Shown piece by piece: positions 25,011-42,100 of a stretch of 64,000 bases of DNA. The stretch comes from Cucumis sativus (Eukaryota; Streptophyta; Magnoliopsida; Cucurbitales; Cucurbitaceae). Where the stretch lies: contig NC_026655.2 in the NCBI RefSeq assembly GCF_000004075.3, forward strand, positions 6,758,001 through 6,822,000. The letters are read 5' to 3'. The notes under the pieces are model-generated. The model saw nothing but the letters and a program-made list of their open reading frames with translations, was not told the DNA's origin and did no database searches. The translations under genes and the position numbers were made by a program. Within the stretch, counting starts at the first letter, position 1; each line of letters begins with the position of its first letter.

Positions 25011-25174
25011 TGTTGATTTTATGGAATCAATCTATATTTCATTCATTACTTAATAGAGATACAAGCCTATATATAACCATAGAGAAATACACTTAAGGAA
25101 ATAATATCAAATAATATCTCCAAAATAATATCTCCAGAATAATATCTCCTAAGAATAATCTAATTATATTAATA
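25011..25174 (-). repeat. 3' LTR of the TRIM-like element
   Basis: Identical to 26172-26335. It is preceded on the minus strand by the polypurine tract. The outer flank is ATAGC. Confidence 0.93.
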
Positions 25175-26159
25175 CCTTCCCTCAAACTCAAGGTTGAAAT
25201 CACAAACTTGAGTTTGCTAAGAACTAAGAAAAGAAACAATATATCTAGAATAGAATAAAAAAACCCGAAGAACAAACAGACAAAGAACTTCTAGGTTAAA
25301 ACAAACCCACGAAAAACTTCCGGGATAGAAACATAGATCCTCGTATAGAGATCTATAACAGAACCTAGGAAGAACGAAACAAGAACTTCGGGGGGGCAAA
25401 CTGAAAGAGCAAAACTGAAGCAAAGTAGAATCAAAGCTGGACGAAAATAGGGTCGGAATTGGACAGAAGTGTTTTGTCGGATCAAAGTGGAACCGAACGA
25501 ACTAAACTAGAGCAAGTCAGAATCAGATTAAACGGGAAATCTGGGGCGAACAGAACGGAAACTGAACTGAATGGAGCAGAGAGGCTTAGCGGATCTGAAC
25601 AAAAACAGAAACGAGGCGTCGTTGGATCTGGGCTTCGATCTAAACTTTGAAGGCAGACATGAAGGATGGGTCTGAACGAAATTAGACAGATCTGGAACAG
25701 ATTGGAGGCAGACGCGAGGATCTGAGGACATGGGGTTTTATGGTTTTGTTGGGACAGCGTAAGGAGATGGAGCAACGGCAACGAAACGCAGCGGCGAGCG
25801 GAGCTTCTTGGACGACGGAAAAAACTGAAACTCTTCGGCTGGGCGTTCGGCTTCAACTGACAGAGGTTCAATCGGTTGCTTGGCTAACGGAAAAACAAGA
25901 GGTCGGACGAAGAACTATGAAGGAGATGGCCGCCGCAGACGCTAGTGAAAAACGAATGGGGTTTCTGGGGTTTGGATGGTGGCAGATTTGAACAGCAATG
26001 AGTGACAAAGGGAAGGTGCAACGACAACGGCAAATTTGCAGATCTAAGGGGCGGCTTCAGCTAATGGGAGATGATTCTGCCTCCGTTGATGAATGATCAA
26101 CGGAGGCAGAGATCAAACGGGATGTGGAGGCTAGAATTCAATAAGGCGAAAACCCTAGA

Positions 26160-26171
26160 GCTCTGATACCA
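26160..26171 (-). other. Primer-binding site (tRNA-Met type)
   Basis: The minus strand reads TGGTATCAGAGC directly after the 5' LTR, the standard plant retroelement primer site complementary to the 3' end of initiator tRNA-Met. Confidence 0.92.
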
Positions 26172-26335
26172 TGTTGATTTTATGGAATCAATCTATATTT
26201 CATTCATTACTTAATAGAGATACAAGCCTATATATAACCATAGAGAAATACACTTAAGGAAATAATATCAAATAATATCTCCAAAATAATATCTCCAGAA
26301 TAATATCTCCTAAGAATAATCTAATTATATTAATA
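26172..26335 (-). repeat. 5' LTR of the TRIM-like element
   Basis: Identical to 25011-25174. On the minus strand it is followed directly by the tRNA-Met-type primer-binding site. The outer flank is ATAGC. Confidence 0.93.
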
Positions 26336-26554
26336 ATAGCTATACAAACATTAATCTATAATGATGTAGGAAATGAAAAAGAAAATTTTCAATTCATTTT
26401 GGTATATTGAAAAGTGAAAACTTTGTTTAACGCTAGTTTCCCCAAACGTGTAAAATCATTTATTGGCAAATTTAGGATAGCTATAGCATCATCTTGGTCT
26501 CATCAGCCCATCCCAGCTCAAAGACTCCAAAGACTCCATAGGATGCTGGCTTCC

Positions 26555-26848
26555 ATGAATATAGCTCTGGTGGCCACCCATGGTTGCCGTACCCTCAGTA
26601 GTACATCACCATCCCTGCTCCGCACATTGGCAAGACCTCGTGCTAGTCTCAGTGCTGCCAGTTCCCGCGATTACTTTGCTCCTCGGCGTTCTTTGGGTTC
26701 GAAAAGCAGCGCATTTCCTTGTAAATCCTCAATAACAGATGTTACAGTCAAAACTGCAACTAATTCTGCAGAAAATGGGTGCCGCTAATTTTCTTTTCCT
26801 CATTATACCTTCTTGTTTATCAGTTTGATTGATACTTTTTTTTTTTTA

Positions 26849-26895
<47 letters not shown>

Positions 26896-29800
26896 ACGTT
26901 TGATTGATAGTTTGAGAAGTTACACTGCTGTTTAGCTGTGTATTAATAGTATAAATGTGACAAAACGACTTACATGTTTAAATTGTTTTAATGTTTATTT
27001 AGTTGTTTGTGGGAAATTTCATAGTTGGTTCTTCTAAGATTTCTGGTTTATTTAAATCGATGAATTGGGTTAGTATCTTGTTTTTCTTGTGGTAAAAGTT
27101 GCAGAGTAAAAGCTAAAGTGGAAGGAAGAAGAAAAAAGAAAGTTTGTAATATATTTGGACTACAAACTTACAAGCACTGAAAATTTGCATTAACTGACTT
27201 ACTTGTTCGTAGGTCCAATTTAGTTTGCCTTCTGCTGTCAGATAAAAGGGGAATAAAGGGGTTTCCTAGAACCATCAATTCACCACAGCCCAAAAGTTTA
27301 AGTTGATGAGTTGGAATAGATATTAATTGAAAGGAAATGACACTATAAGTTTAAACGCAGAACTGACCTCCTACCTTGATAGTATGTTAAATCAAATCAC
27401 CATTCAATTCAGAAGCTCAAGTTGAATGGTGATTGGATTTTTTTCATTCTCCCAACCCCTTGTATTGGCTTCCCATTTTATGATTCTTTTGGGATTGGGC
27501 TTGCTGAGACTGAAATTAATTTCAGGTATCCTCAATATCATCGTTTGCTTCCATGCCCCTCATTCAGTAAACCTCCACGAGTTGAACATATGGTCGTTTT
27601 GGAAGCAGGACCTGTCATGGAATATATCTGTAAATCATTGAACCTTCCTCCTCTGTAAGTTATACTGCTTTTTGTTGTTCATAATAATTTATTCTGCAAC
27701 AAAAGGTCAAGTCTAATTTGGATGAAGCAATGAATTCATGCTTTCATTGTTTGAAGGTATGTTGCAGACCTTATTCATTTTGGTGCAGTATATTATGCCC
27801 TAGTATGCCCACAGCCTCCTAAAACTGCAACCCCCGAGCAAATTAGACTATTCAAAAAATTTACAGAACCATCATTCTTGAAAGGGCGAAAATCTATCAA
27901 AGGGAAAACTGTGAGAGAGGCACAGAAGACTTTCCGGATAACTCATGTTGATGAGTTTGTCGAAGTTGGAACGTACTTGCGTGTTCACGTGCATCCCAAA
28001 CGCTTTCCAAGGTGAAATCAGCTATTTGTTTTTTATTTAATAAAAAACGATGTTCATAGTGGAATGATGCTTGTTGACATTTACAATTAATCAGGTGCTA
28101 TGAAATTGATTGGAAATCAAGAATAATCGCTGTGACAGAATCCTATGTGGTTTTGGACAAACCTGCTGGTACATCGGTCTGTAGTTGAACACTTGAACTG
28201 TTAATCTCTGGCTTGAGAAATTACTTTCACTGCCTTCTATTTGTGGCGACTCTTGATTTTTGCATTCTACCTTCCTGTGACAGTCTGAAAATTTGATCAA
28301 GATTGACATAGGCACTAGGCATTTTGGTGGTATGGATAAATTTACTGATCTTTCAGTAACATGCCACCTCTCAAGTAATAAAATTTGATGATGTAAACAA
28401 TAAACCCTAATAGAGAATGCCACCATTCATTTGCATCATTTTCTTTTTGTTAATAAAACAATTTATTTACATAGTACCATCTAGCTGAACATTCACTTCT
28501 TAGGCTTTAAGTAAGACAAATATTCTGTCAGGTTGGAGGCACTACTGACAACATTGAAGAAAGTTGTGCAACCTTTGCAACTCGTGCTTTGGGATTAACA
28601 TCTCCCTTGTGGACTACCCATCAGATCGACAACTGCACTGAAGGCTGGTAATTATGTTTCTTATATATATTTCTATGTCTAATTCTAATTCCTCTATTCA
28701 AAAGACTTGTTTTCACTCATTTACACTTTTGCAGCGTCATTTTTGCTAGGACAAAAGAATATTGCTCCATCTTCCATGGTAAAATCAGAGTAAGTTTCAC
28801 GGTCTTATTTCTTGAGTTTGACCATTGCGGTTAGCTTACTTTACTAACTGGTAAAATTATTTCCAAGACAATGCTTAAAAGTGACAGCTCTATTCCCTTA
28901 ATGTAAAGTAAAACTATCTTTTTAGCCATATTTAAATCTCTGTTTATTTTCTCCTTTTCCATTCTTTATTTGTGTTGTAATTTGGATATGGTGTAGTAAA
29001 ATATTCCTGCCAAATCTTCATTGTGCTCACTATACTGGTAAAATGTAAAAATGGTCGTATTATTCCCTCTCTAAATATAGTCTAATCTGTATGATAAAGA
29101 TGTCTATTAAGGGAACAAGAATGTAGGCTAGTCCTTAGACTTTGCAGTTGAGATTGTCATTTTTAAGCACTTCACAACAAGGGGAGTTAAAATGAATTTT
29201 ACTTGGCGATAATTCATGATAAAAAAGCTGCACGAGCTGATGAGTTATTTTATTTTCAGTGGCATTGGTAGACTTTCCATTAATCATCATACACATTTGA
29301 AATTTACTCGTTAAGTTATTTTTCTTGATGTTTTTCATCTCTTAATTTGATAGTAATGCTTTACAATTCTTCTTAATAGGAGAAAAAGGTTATGAAGCTT
29401 TATCTTGCGCTTTCTGCTGCTCCCGTCCCAATGGGAATAATAACACACTACATGCGGCCAATTAATATAGCTCCCAGACTTGTTTCAAAAGGTAAGTCTC
29501 CCGATCAAGCATTCAAATAATAATAGGCTGTTGCCTTGAACAATTTGTTGCAATTTGATATGTTGAGGAACATATGACCGTTTAATTATTATTTTGCAGC
29601 CACAAACTCAAGCACTTAAAAAACTAATCTTAGCTTTTCTGCCAACTAATTATTAATATACAAATGGAATGGTCATCCCAGTCATATTAACGTTTTAACT
29701 CCCACCGAACCCGGCACCTACAATCTCAACCCCCAAACGTATCATGTATCCATAATAAGTATTAGATAGTATGTGGTTCCATTCAAAACCAATTGTCAAT

Positions 29801-30719
29801 GAGAGGAGTCCCATCTATTTTATAAGGAGTGTGAGGTCCTTTGATTTTATCAATGTGGGATTCTTCTGGGTTCACCATTTCTTTTTTATTAGACCGAATA
29901 CCCGTTTGGGTTTTTGAGGCTCTTATACCATATTAGATGTTTGGGTTTTTGAGGCTCTTATACCATATTAGATGATGTGAGATTTCATCTCAAAACCAAT
30001 TGGCTACAAGAGGAGTAGTTCATCTACCTTATAAGAAGTGTGAGTTCCTTTGATCTTTCCCATGTGAGATTTCCAACGATAAAGCGTGCTTGGCAGAAGT
30101 TCTCTAGGTCGCTTTAAACTTTTTCTGCTTGCAGATTGTATTGATGGATGGATCATTTGTCAGCTTGAGGTGTTGGAATGCAGAGAGGTTTCATGGCCGG
30201 ATGCGGATATTGAAGCAAAATACCGCGTTGAAGATTGTGGATGGCCCTCCAAAAAGAAAGCTTATGAATGTAGAATAAACCTCTTGACTGGTCGGACACA
30301 TCAGGTTCTTAGTGTAGTCATTCTGTTTCGGTAGCTATCTATATAATTTTGAAACCATCTTCACAAATACTGCAGGCAGAGATGGGACATTGAAAACAGT
30401 TCTTAAAATGAATATGCTGTTTCCTCATATGCAGATTCGAGCACAGCTGGCTGATTGTGGAGCACCGTTGGTTGGTGATTCCATGTATATGCCTGCTGTG
30501 GTTGCGGAGATGGGTAGTCCTGGGTTGAATCCATTTGGAAAATGTAAGAAAGAGTATACCAACGAAGAAGATAAAGAAACTGCTGTGGCGGAGTGGAGTG
30601 CTCTTCATGGAAAAGAACCAGCCGTTGCTATTGGACTGCAGGCTTATGAGATTTCATGGGATTCAAGGGAGCACAGTTACAATGCTGGTACTCCATGGTG
30701 GAGGCAGGAACAGTTGTAG
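26555..30719 (+). CDS. PUS6-B: RNA pseudouridine synthase 6-like, copy B
   Basis: Paralogue of copy A with the same role prediction. Nine exons: 26555-26778, 27526-27654, 27757-28011, 28095-28176, 28532-28647, 28735-28789, 29380-29491, 30135-30304, 30435-30719; every exon equals copy A in length (475 aa). An in-frame ATG at 26543 would add four residues; the 26555 ATG aligns with the copy A start. The catalytic motif THQIDNCTEG (Asp263), the KPAGTS strand and the LLTGRTHQIRAQLA segment are intact. Differences from copy A are mostly conservative, for example AYEC for AFEC. All introns have GT donors. Intron 7 is about twice as long as in copy A because of a repeat insertion (29761-30074). The TRIM-like element ends 219 bases upstream of the ATG and may affect the promoter. 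Confidence 0.94.
26859..26893. repeat. (AT)n microsatellite in PUS6-B intron 1
   Basis: About 35 bases of alternating T and A directly after a T-rich stretch. Confidence 0.9.
29761..30074 (-). mobile_element. Degenerate TRIM-like remnant in PUS6-B intron 7
   Basis: Two diverged direct repeats of about 105 bases (29761-29866 and 29967-30074) share CAAAACCAATTG, GAGGAGT, CATCTA, TTATAAG and GTGAG blocks. Between them GAGGCTCTTATACCA (29951-29965) resembles the complement of a tRNA-Met primer site and is tandemly duplicated about 34 bases upstream. Copy A lacks this block, so it was inserted after the duplication or lost from A. Confidence 0.6.
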
Positions 30720-31003
30720 CTCGATGTTGACTCCAAGCCATCATTTTGCATTAGCCAACATTCTCCAAATCTGTAAGGTTATTTCAACTGCTCACTGCAC
30801 ACACGGAAAAGAGTTGAGAAATATGCTCTTTATTTTGTTTTGCTTTAAAATCCAGTCTTTTGTTTACAAATATATCAAAACCATCTACATCTATAGCCAG
30901 CTTAGAAAGTTAATAATCGAAGCTAACAGCATTCAATTATTAAATCAGTCGTGTACAAGCATTTACATTGACAATTCTCATATGGTATAGGGGCGCTGCT
31001 TGC

Positions 31004-35631
<4,628 letters not shown>

Positions 35632-37153
35632 AATTGGAAACACAGAACTCTAATTGGGCAAATGAGAAAACGGATTGTTTAAGGTTTGTGCAGCGGCAGA
35701 TAGATAAAAAGTATGGGAAAACGACTCCCCCTTTCAACTGATTTTAAACTCAATAATTATCTTTTAAATTTCATAACTAATTTTAAGAATAAAAATTAAG
35801 TTTACGTAAACGATAGATATACTTTTATGATTTATTCGTGATTGACCAATACTTACATCAACAGTCGTATTCATTTTGTAATATTGAAAAAACATTAGGT
35901 AAATTTAAGAATTCTTTTGTAAAAATCCTACAAGAACAAACACAATAATAATAAAAATATTTTCATATATATACAAAAGTATTCATTTACAAACATATTA
36001 AAATCTAAACAAGTCGTAGTATAGATCTACAGTTTTGGAAATCTAATTAACAATCCACTAATCTATATTTCCAAAAAAGAACAAAGAGCCTTAAAATTGT
36101 TAGAAAGGTTGGGTAATTGGTATGATTAAGGATGAAGCTAAATTGGAAAGTTGATGAGAGAAAAATAAAAAAAAAGAAAGAAAGAACATTAATTAGAATA
36201 GAAAAGAGTTGATGGTAGGGATTGAAAGGAATGGAGGAGAAATGAAACTTTGTTCATAAATGGAACCAATGTGGTCTCATAATGTTTGCATCATACCCAA
36301 AAGAAAAAAAACAAATCAAACACACTTTTCTATAAATATTCTCTTTCCTCTTTATGTCCACAAAAAATAAAATGAACATCTAATTCAACTTGGATAACCT
36401 TTAATTAATTCATTGATTTTTCTTGTTATTGTTATTATTATTTATTGAAAATTAAGTTTATAAAGAGTATTTCAATCTTTTGATTTTTATGTCTTGTTGT
36501 TGAGTTCTTTAAAACAATTTTACCCAAAATTCAAAAGAAATATTGAGGACACCAAAACAATAAAAAGCTTCATATTTGATATTTGATATTGGATATTTAT
36601 GAGAAATATTGAAAAAGGAGACCACAAATTAGTCACAAATTAAATAGTGAATTTAATTGTTGTTGTTGCAACTCTCATGAACGATATCTATAATTTCCCA
36701 TGTCTTTTGTTTTAAATATATAAAAGTCTCCACATTTTTTCTCCTATCATAATTATTTTGGATCACTTCTACGATGGCTGACCATTTAAATATATAATCA
36801 TATGTTGTAATCATTGATAGCTGCTACCGATGAATATATATCACTGATAGCTACTATCAACAATATCTTTTAATCGGCAAAATGTACCATCGTTTTCATT
36901 AATAACTACTAGTAGTGGTGTTATTATTGGCGATTTGCTTTCAATCTAAAAAATGTATTATCAATTGCTATCACGGATAAGATGGACAAGTGTTCACTTA
37001 AGAGTATATTTGAAAATTTAAAAGTTTTACCAGTTAACACGTCAATATTTTCTATGTTTACAAACATTTTAAAACTACGCTTTATTTTTAAATTATTTTT
37101 TCTTGACTGTATTGTTTACTATAATTTTTCTTATTTTTATTATGATTGTTCAA

Positions 37154-37194
<41 letters not shown>

Positions 37195-38141
37195 TTTTGG
37201 CTACGTTTTTAGAATCTTTTTACAGCACGTGGGTGGGAATCAAACTTTAATGTGATAACTTTAAAGTTATCACATATATTTGATACTCGTCAAATTATCA
37301 TTCATTTTGAAGAACATATTCCTATTGGGTACTTATCACATAAAATAGTGTGAAATGTGTGTTGTTGAGTTATTTTGTAACTAGTGAAGCCTGTTTAGTT
37401 TATATATATGAATGGTATGATGTATATCTAAAACATGAAGAATCTTATAAAGGATGATTTTTTCTTTGTTTGGGAATGTAGAATAATAGTGTAATCTTTT
37501 GGATGTGTTGAATTATAGATGTTGATTAAAGATGCTCAACCTGATCTTTAGATATATATCATGTAAGATATTGGTTGTTTGGTAGGAATATATAAATGCT
37601 TGAACCAATATAAATGTATATTTACTATGCAAAATTTGCAGTAATTTTTCTTCCCTCAAAGATATACTACTGTTGATAGATAACTTTTTTTCTTTATTTA
37701 TTTAAAGAAATGTTGACATATATTATATAAATATAGATTTTAAAAGAGATCACTCACTCTCATTTGGACCTCATACACACTACAAATATCTAACATACAA
37801 GGCAAAAATTTCCACACAAGAATGTGCACAACAAGAAACATGTTGTTAAACCAAACTTAATTTTCCCCTTTGTGTTTGACTTACAAAACAACCAAAGTCA
37901 ATATATCTAACTATAGAGTTCAAGATTGATAGACAAAAAAGAAAAAAAACAACAACAAAACCAAATCATCATGATATCATCATCTCTACAATCACAATCC
38001 ATGCACGAATAAAAAGAAAAAACACCAAGTCCAAAATGCAAATTAATTTAATAATTCAATAACGTAGAAAAAGAACATTTCTGTTCACCTTTCGACCTTC
38101 AACAATCAGTGGCCGGCTATCTCAACATTTTATCACCACGA
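35632..38141. other. Intergenic, AT-rich; beta-glucosidase promoter side
   Basis: No gene is supported. About 36780-36970 contains short GATAGCTACTATCA-type motifs similar to those at 39.2-39.9 kb and near 50.3 kb. An (AT)n microsatellite lies at 37159-37192. Confidence 0.6.
37159..37192. repeat. (AT)n microsatellite
   Basis: Thirty-four bases of perfect AT alternation. Confidence 0.95.
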
Positions 38142-39098
38142 TTATTGGCCACCGCAATGGACGACCACCTTGCAGCCATCAGACAGAGTGGGGCAAAGCT
38201 TGTGAAGATATGCAAAAGCATAAGAAGCCTCCTTCGATGGAAAATTGCTTTCCAACTTGAAATACAGATTGCGAGCTTCCATCACCTCCATATCAGTCAC
38301 TGTGTAAAATTCAACTTTCCCTATCTCCTTCAAAAAGCTCAAGTACTTTAGCCCTTTTTCTCTTTGGGATTCTAGCCTGTATGCAGTCACTTCCAATATA
38401 TACCATAAGAAACAAAAAAAAAAACTTAACATTCCTATTAGTTCAAGTAGTATTGATATCATGTAATAGCTAAAGACATGATTGCAATATTACTAAGAAA
38501 AAACTTGGGTGTACCTCGAGTAGTCTAACCCATCAATTGTGCAACCTTCTATACTCTACTCAATTAAAGTGATCGACAATTTATTATCTTTTTGTGTTAA
38601 ATTTTTGTATATATGCAATTGCCTCTGCACTTAAATTTATGAAAATCTGTTAACTTAACCTCGAGTGAATTTAAGTGAAGTAGTTCAAGAAATGGTATTT
38701 ACTTACCCTTCACCTATGGGATGAGGTATCATAATTTGGGATGCAGAGTGCATTATTCCATTATCAGGCTGGACTAGGATCAACCTCACATCCTTATCTT
38801 TTTGGATGAAATAATGGTCAAGGAAGAGTCTCAAAACATTTGAGGCACTACTCTCAATGCAGCCCAGAATCAGGATATCTGCTGTGCCGCCCAATTTGTC
38901 CATGCCTTGTCTCTTTGTCTCTTGAAATTGGTTGGGCTCTTCATCCCTAGCAACCACAAGAAGGCTGGTTTCCGACTTCCTTATCAACTCTTTTTTTGCC
39001 TCTAATACTGCTTGTTTCAAGTTTCCCTCTACCCATTTCACCTGATACTCACTCAACCAAATATTAATAATGATCTAACCAATATATTATGTTCTTAC

Positions 39099-39136
<38 letters not shown>

Positions 39137-42100
39137 ATGCATCTTATACCGTTTAAGCATAAACATACGAGACGGGTTTTTTAAAAAATAAAAAGGTTTG
39201 ACAAACTATTATAATAAATAGCGGTTATAATAAGTAATTTTTCTATATTGCTATCAACTTAAAATGATATTACTAACACTTTCTATCAATGATTGCATTA
39301 GAAGGATATTACTAATAGTAACTATAAGCGGTCATTAAAAGTATATTTTTCATAAAGTGATATCTTCCTGCTAAACATATTAATTTTGAATTGATAAAGT
39401 TTAATTAGACAATCAATTGATATTTTTGATAGTTACTACCAATGGTAATATTCATCAATTGGATATATCACTTATAATATCTATTAGTCAGGGCAACGAA
39501 AGAATATCACCGATATAACATATTTATAAGTAATATCCCTAATAGGCTACTATATATCAATAATATCAATGCAAATGCTACTCTAAAGAGATCAGATCAG
39601 CATGCTATGGATAATAGCTTTGAATCACTATTAACGTACTATATCCATGTGATACCTTCTATTGCTAATAGTATAAATGAAATTGATATAATTTCAACTT
39701 TTGTTTAAGTAAATTATTGATTTTAGGTTATTCTATCAATATTTATATCATTTAGAAATTTGATATTCAAGTTATCGGTGATAAATTCATGAAAAATATG
39801 TTAGCATATTAGACATGATGTCACTAATAGAAATTGTTGTGGCTGATAGTATGATATCAATGATAGTTCCTGCGTAAGAATAATAAATTGAAGGACAAAA
39901 TTGACATTTTAAAAAAATACCATATGACTAACGGATAAAAATTGCTATTTTTGCAAATATTTATTGTTTATTTGTAAACTATATTTATTTTCTAATTTGT
40001 GTTGTATGGTATACAATTTTTAGCTGAGCTAATCCTAATTTATTGAAAATTCTCAATTTGGATATATACTAAATAGTTATTGATTGTTGATTTAATTTTA
40101 CAAATATGACGTAGGATGTGTTATAATATTGTTTAGTGAATCTCAATTTTAAATTAAAAAGATTAGTTAGAATGTCAAGTAATTAAATGCTTAGTTGGTG
40201 TGATTGTCATCAACACCAAACCAAAGTAGACTTTTTTCTTCTTCTTTTACTTAAAAGTAGATATATTATCCAATTGCTTTTCTATATTCAATTCTCTACT
40301 ATTGTAGGAAAATAACGTTTATAAGAAATTGAATCAAACAATAACTTTTTTTTTTTTTTTTTGGAGAGAACATAAATGAAAAGACTGCATACATAAAATG
40401 GGAGGAATTAAATTCGAATTTTTTATATAGTTGTAAAGGTGTCAAAATTTTAGGAGAGTTGAATAGCTAAAAGCTGACATCTATCATAATTTAAGAGTCA
40501 CATTGAGAATTGATTTTAATTGATATATGATAATTTTGGTAACCATTAAGATTCTCTCCTTGTTTAAACGTGATCTAAAGTGCATAATTAAATGATCTCA
40601 TCCATAATTTTGGTTAAAAAGGATAATCTGATTTAAACGTACCTGAGCACCTAACGAAGTGATTAACTGCAGATTTAAAGACTGCTTATTGATATCTTCA
40701 GATCCCATGAAAATGGTGCAATCTAAACCATGTCTGTGGCAAGCAGCTGCAGTGATAAACCCGTACAGCTGGCCTTGGCTGCCCCCAGTGGCCGCAATCA
40801 CGCTCTTTCCCTTGCGCTTCGCGGCCATAACCTTTATGATGACACTGCTAATGATCTTGTGGTCACGAAACGGGTTGATCAGTACATCTCGATCTCTTTT
40901 TATGTAAATTTCAGGACCCCTTCCCTCTTCGTTTCTGTACTGCTTTGTTAGTCTCTCCGCAAAACACACCTCCATCTCTCCCCCAACGAAAACCCTCGTC
41001 TCCTCCACCACCTCCTCCTGCAATTACGCCAAAATCATTAAAATACCATTTTCATTATCCTAAGTTTGTTCAAAAGGACCGTTGATATTATTATGTTATA
41101 GTAATTGGATTAAAAGTAATAACATATATAACAACTTCTTAAATATTTTACAAATATAACAGAAGCCGTAACATTTTATATCAATAATAGAAGATCAGTG
41201 ATGGCAACATCTGTTAGTTCATTAACAGTTTCATAAACTTTTCTTAGACTTTTCTGTATTTACATTTTAATTTTTAAAATATTGCTATACACTAAATTAT
41301 TATTATCTTTAGAATTGATATTTGTTATCTCTAGTTTAATTTTCGTCTTGTAATTTTGACAAGTTTTTCAAAATCAAAATTAATTAAATAAGTGAGTAAT
41401 TGCAATAGATTGTACTTTTAGGACGGATAATTACGTGTGTATCAATTTTTTTAAAAAAAATCTCGATATAACAATATTTATCAATCAATGACAGAATTCC
41501 ATTAGCTAGAGACAAACTCTCACCAAGAATATCATCTTTTATTTATAGACTTTTGAGAGTTGGAATGAAAATGTAAATCTCTTAATTAGTAGATAAATAT
41601 ATTTTCAAGATTTAGAGTAAACATGTTCAATCCAACAAATTTAAAATAAAAAAAATAATTAAAAGTCTTTATAGTTAATTAAAAGTATATATAAAAAAGG
41701 GTCTTTTTATTTAAAATATAAAAAACGATTGTTTAGATTTAGTTGGAACCTTTTTTTAGATAAGATTGAATCGTTTAAATTTGGGTAGTCAAATCTAAAT
41801 CATTTTTTCAAAACATGTTTGATAGAAGACAACGAGTTGTTTGTACACAATCTGACTATTTTTGGTATTTGGCTATCGATATTTTAACTATTTTTTCATG
41901 ATCTTTTATATTTAACACAAATTTGAATCAATAGCTATGTGAAAAAAAAATTGAGTAAAAAAGACAATGAAAAAGAAAAAGAAAAAAAAGACAACAAAAG
42001 AGCAAACCTCAAATATTTTAAAAAATGAGCTGACTTCATGTCATTTTTGTTACACCCTGAATATATTATAATATTTATGAAAAATAATCTAAAAAAACTT

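Larger units (their letters stand above)
25011..26335 (-). mobile_element. Non-autonomous TRIM/SMART-like LTR retrotransposon
   Basis: Total 1325 bases. Two 164-base direct repeats (25011-25174 and 26172-26335) are identical as read. The element is oriented on the minus strand: next to the right LTR lies GCTCTGATACCA (26160-26171), the complement of the tRNA-Met primer-binding site TGGTATCAGAGC, and next to the left LTR lies a purine tract (minus-strand GAGGGAAGG, complement of 25175-25183). Target duplication ATAGC flanks both ends (25006-25010 and 26336-26340). On the minus strand the LTR termini are TA...CA, a non-canonical pair known in some plant elements. The internal 997 bases contain open frames but none resembling gag, protease, reverse transcriptase or integrase, so it must depend on enzymes supplied in trans. 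Confidence 0.93.

Noticed and set aside
25482-25991. Overlapping open frames inside the LTR element as a possible gag
   Set aside because: Both strands are open over similar lengths, composition is low-complexity, and no zinc-knuckle or other gag motif is visible.
26414-26542. N-terminal extension of PUS6-B
   Set aside because: The frame starts with GTG at 26414 and copy A has no matching extension; the ATG at 26555 aligns with copy A.
30535-30990. 151-residue frame overlapping the PUS6-B last exon
   Set aside because: It is an out-of-phase shadow of the real exon and runs into the 3' UTR.
40598-41023. TSB-like copy 1 as an ordinary functional tryptophan synthase
   Set aside because: PLP-site motifs and the last conserved motif are lost, so an ordinary TSB assignment is not supported.
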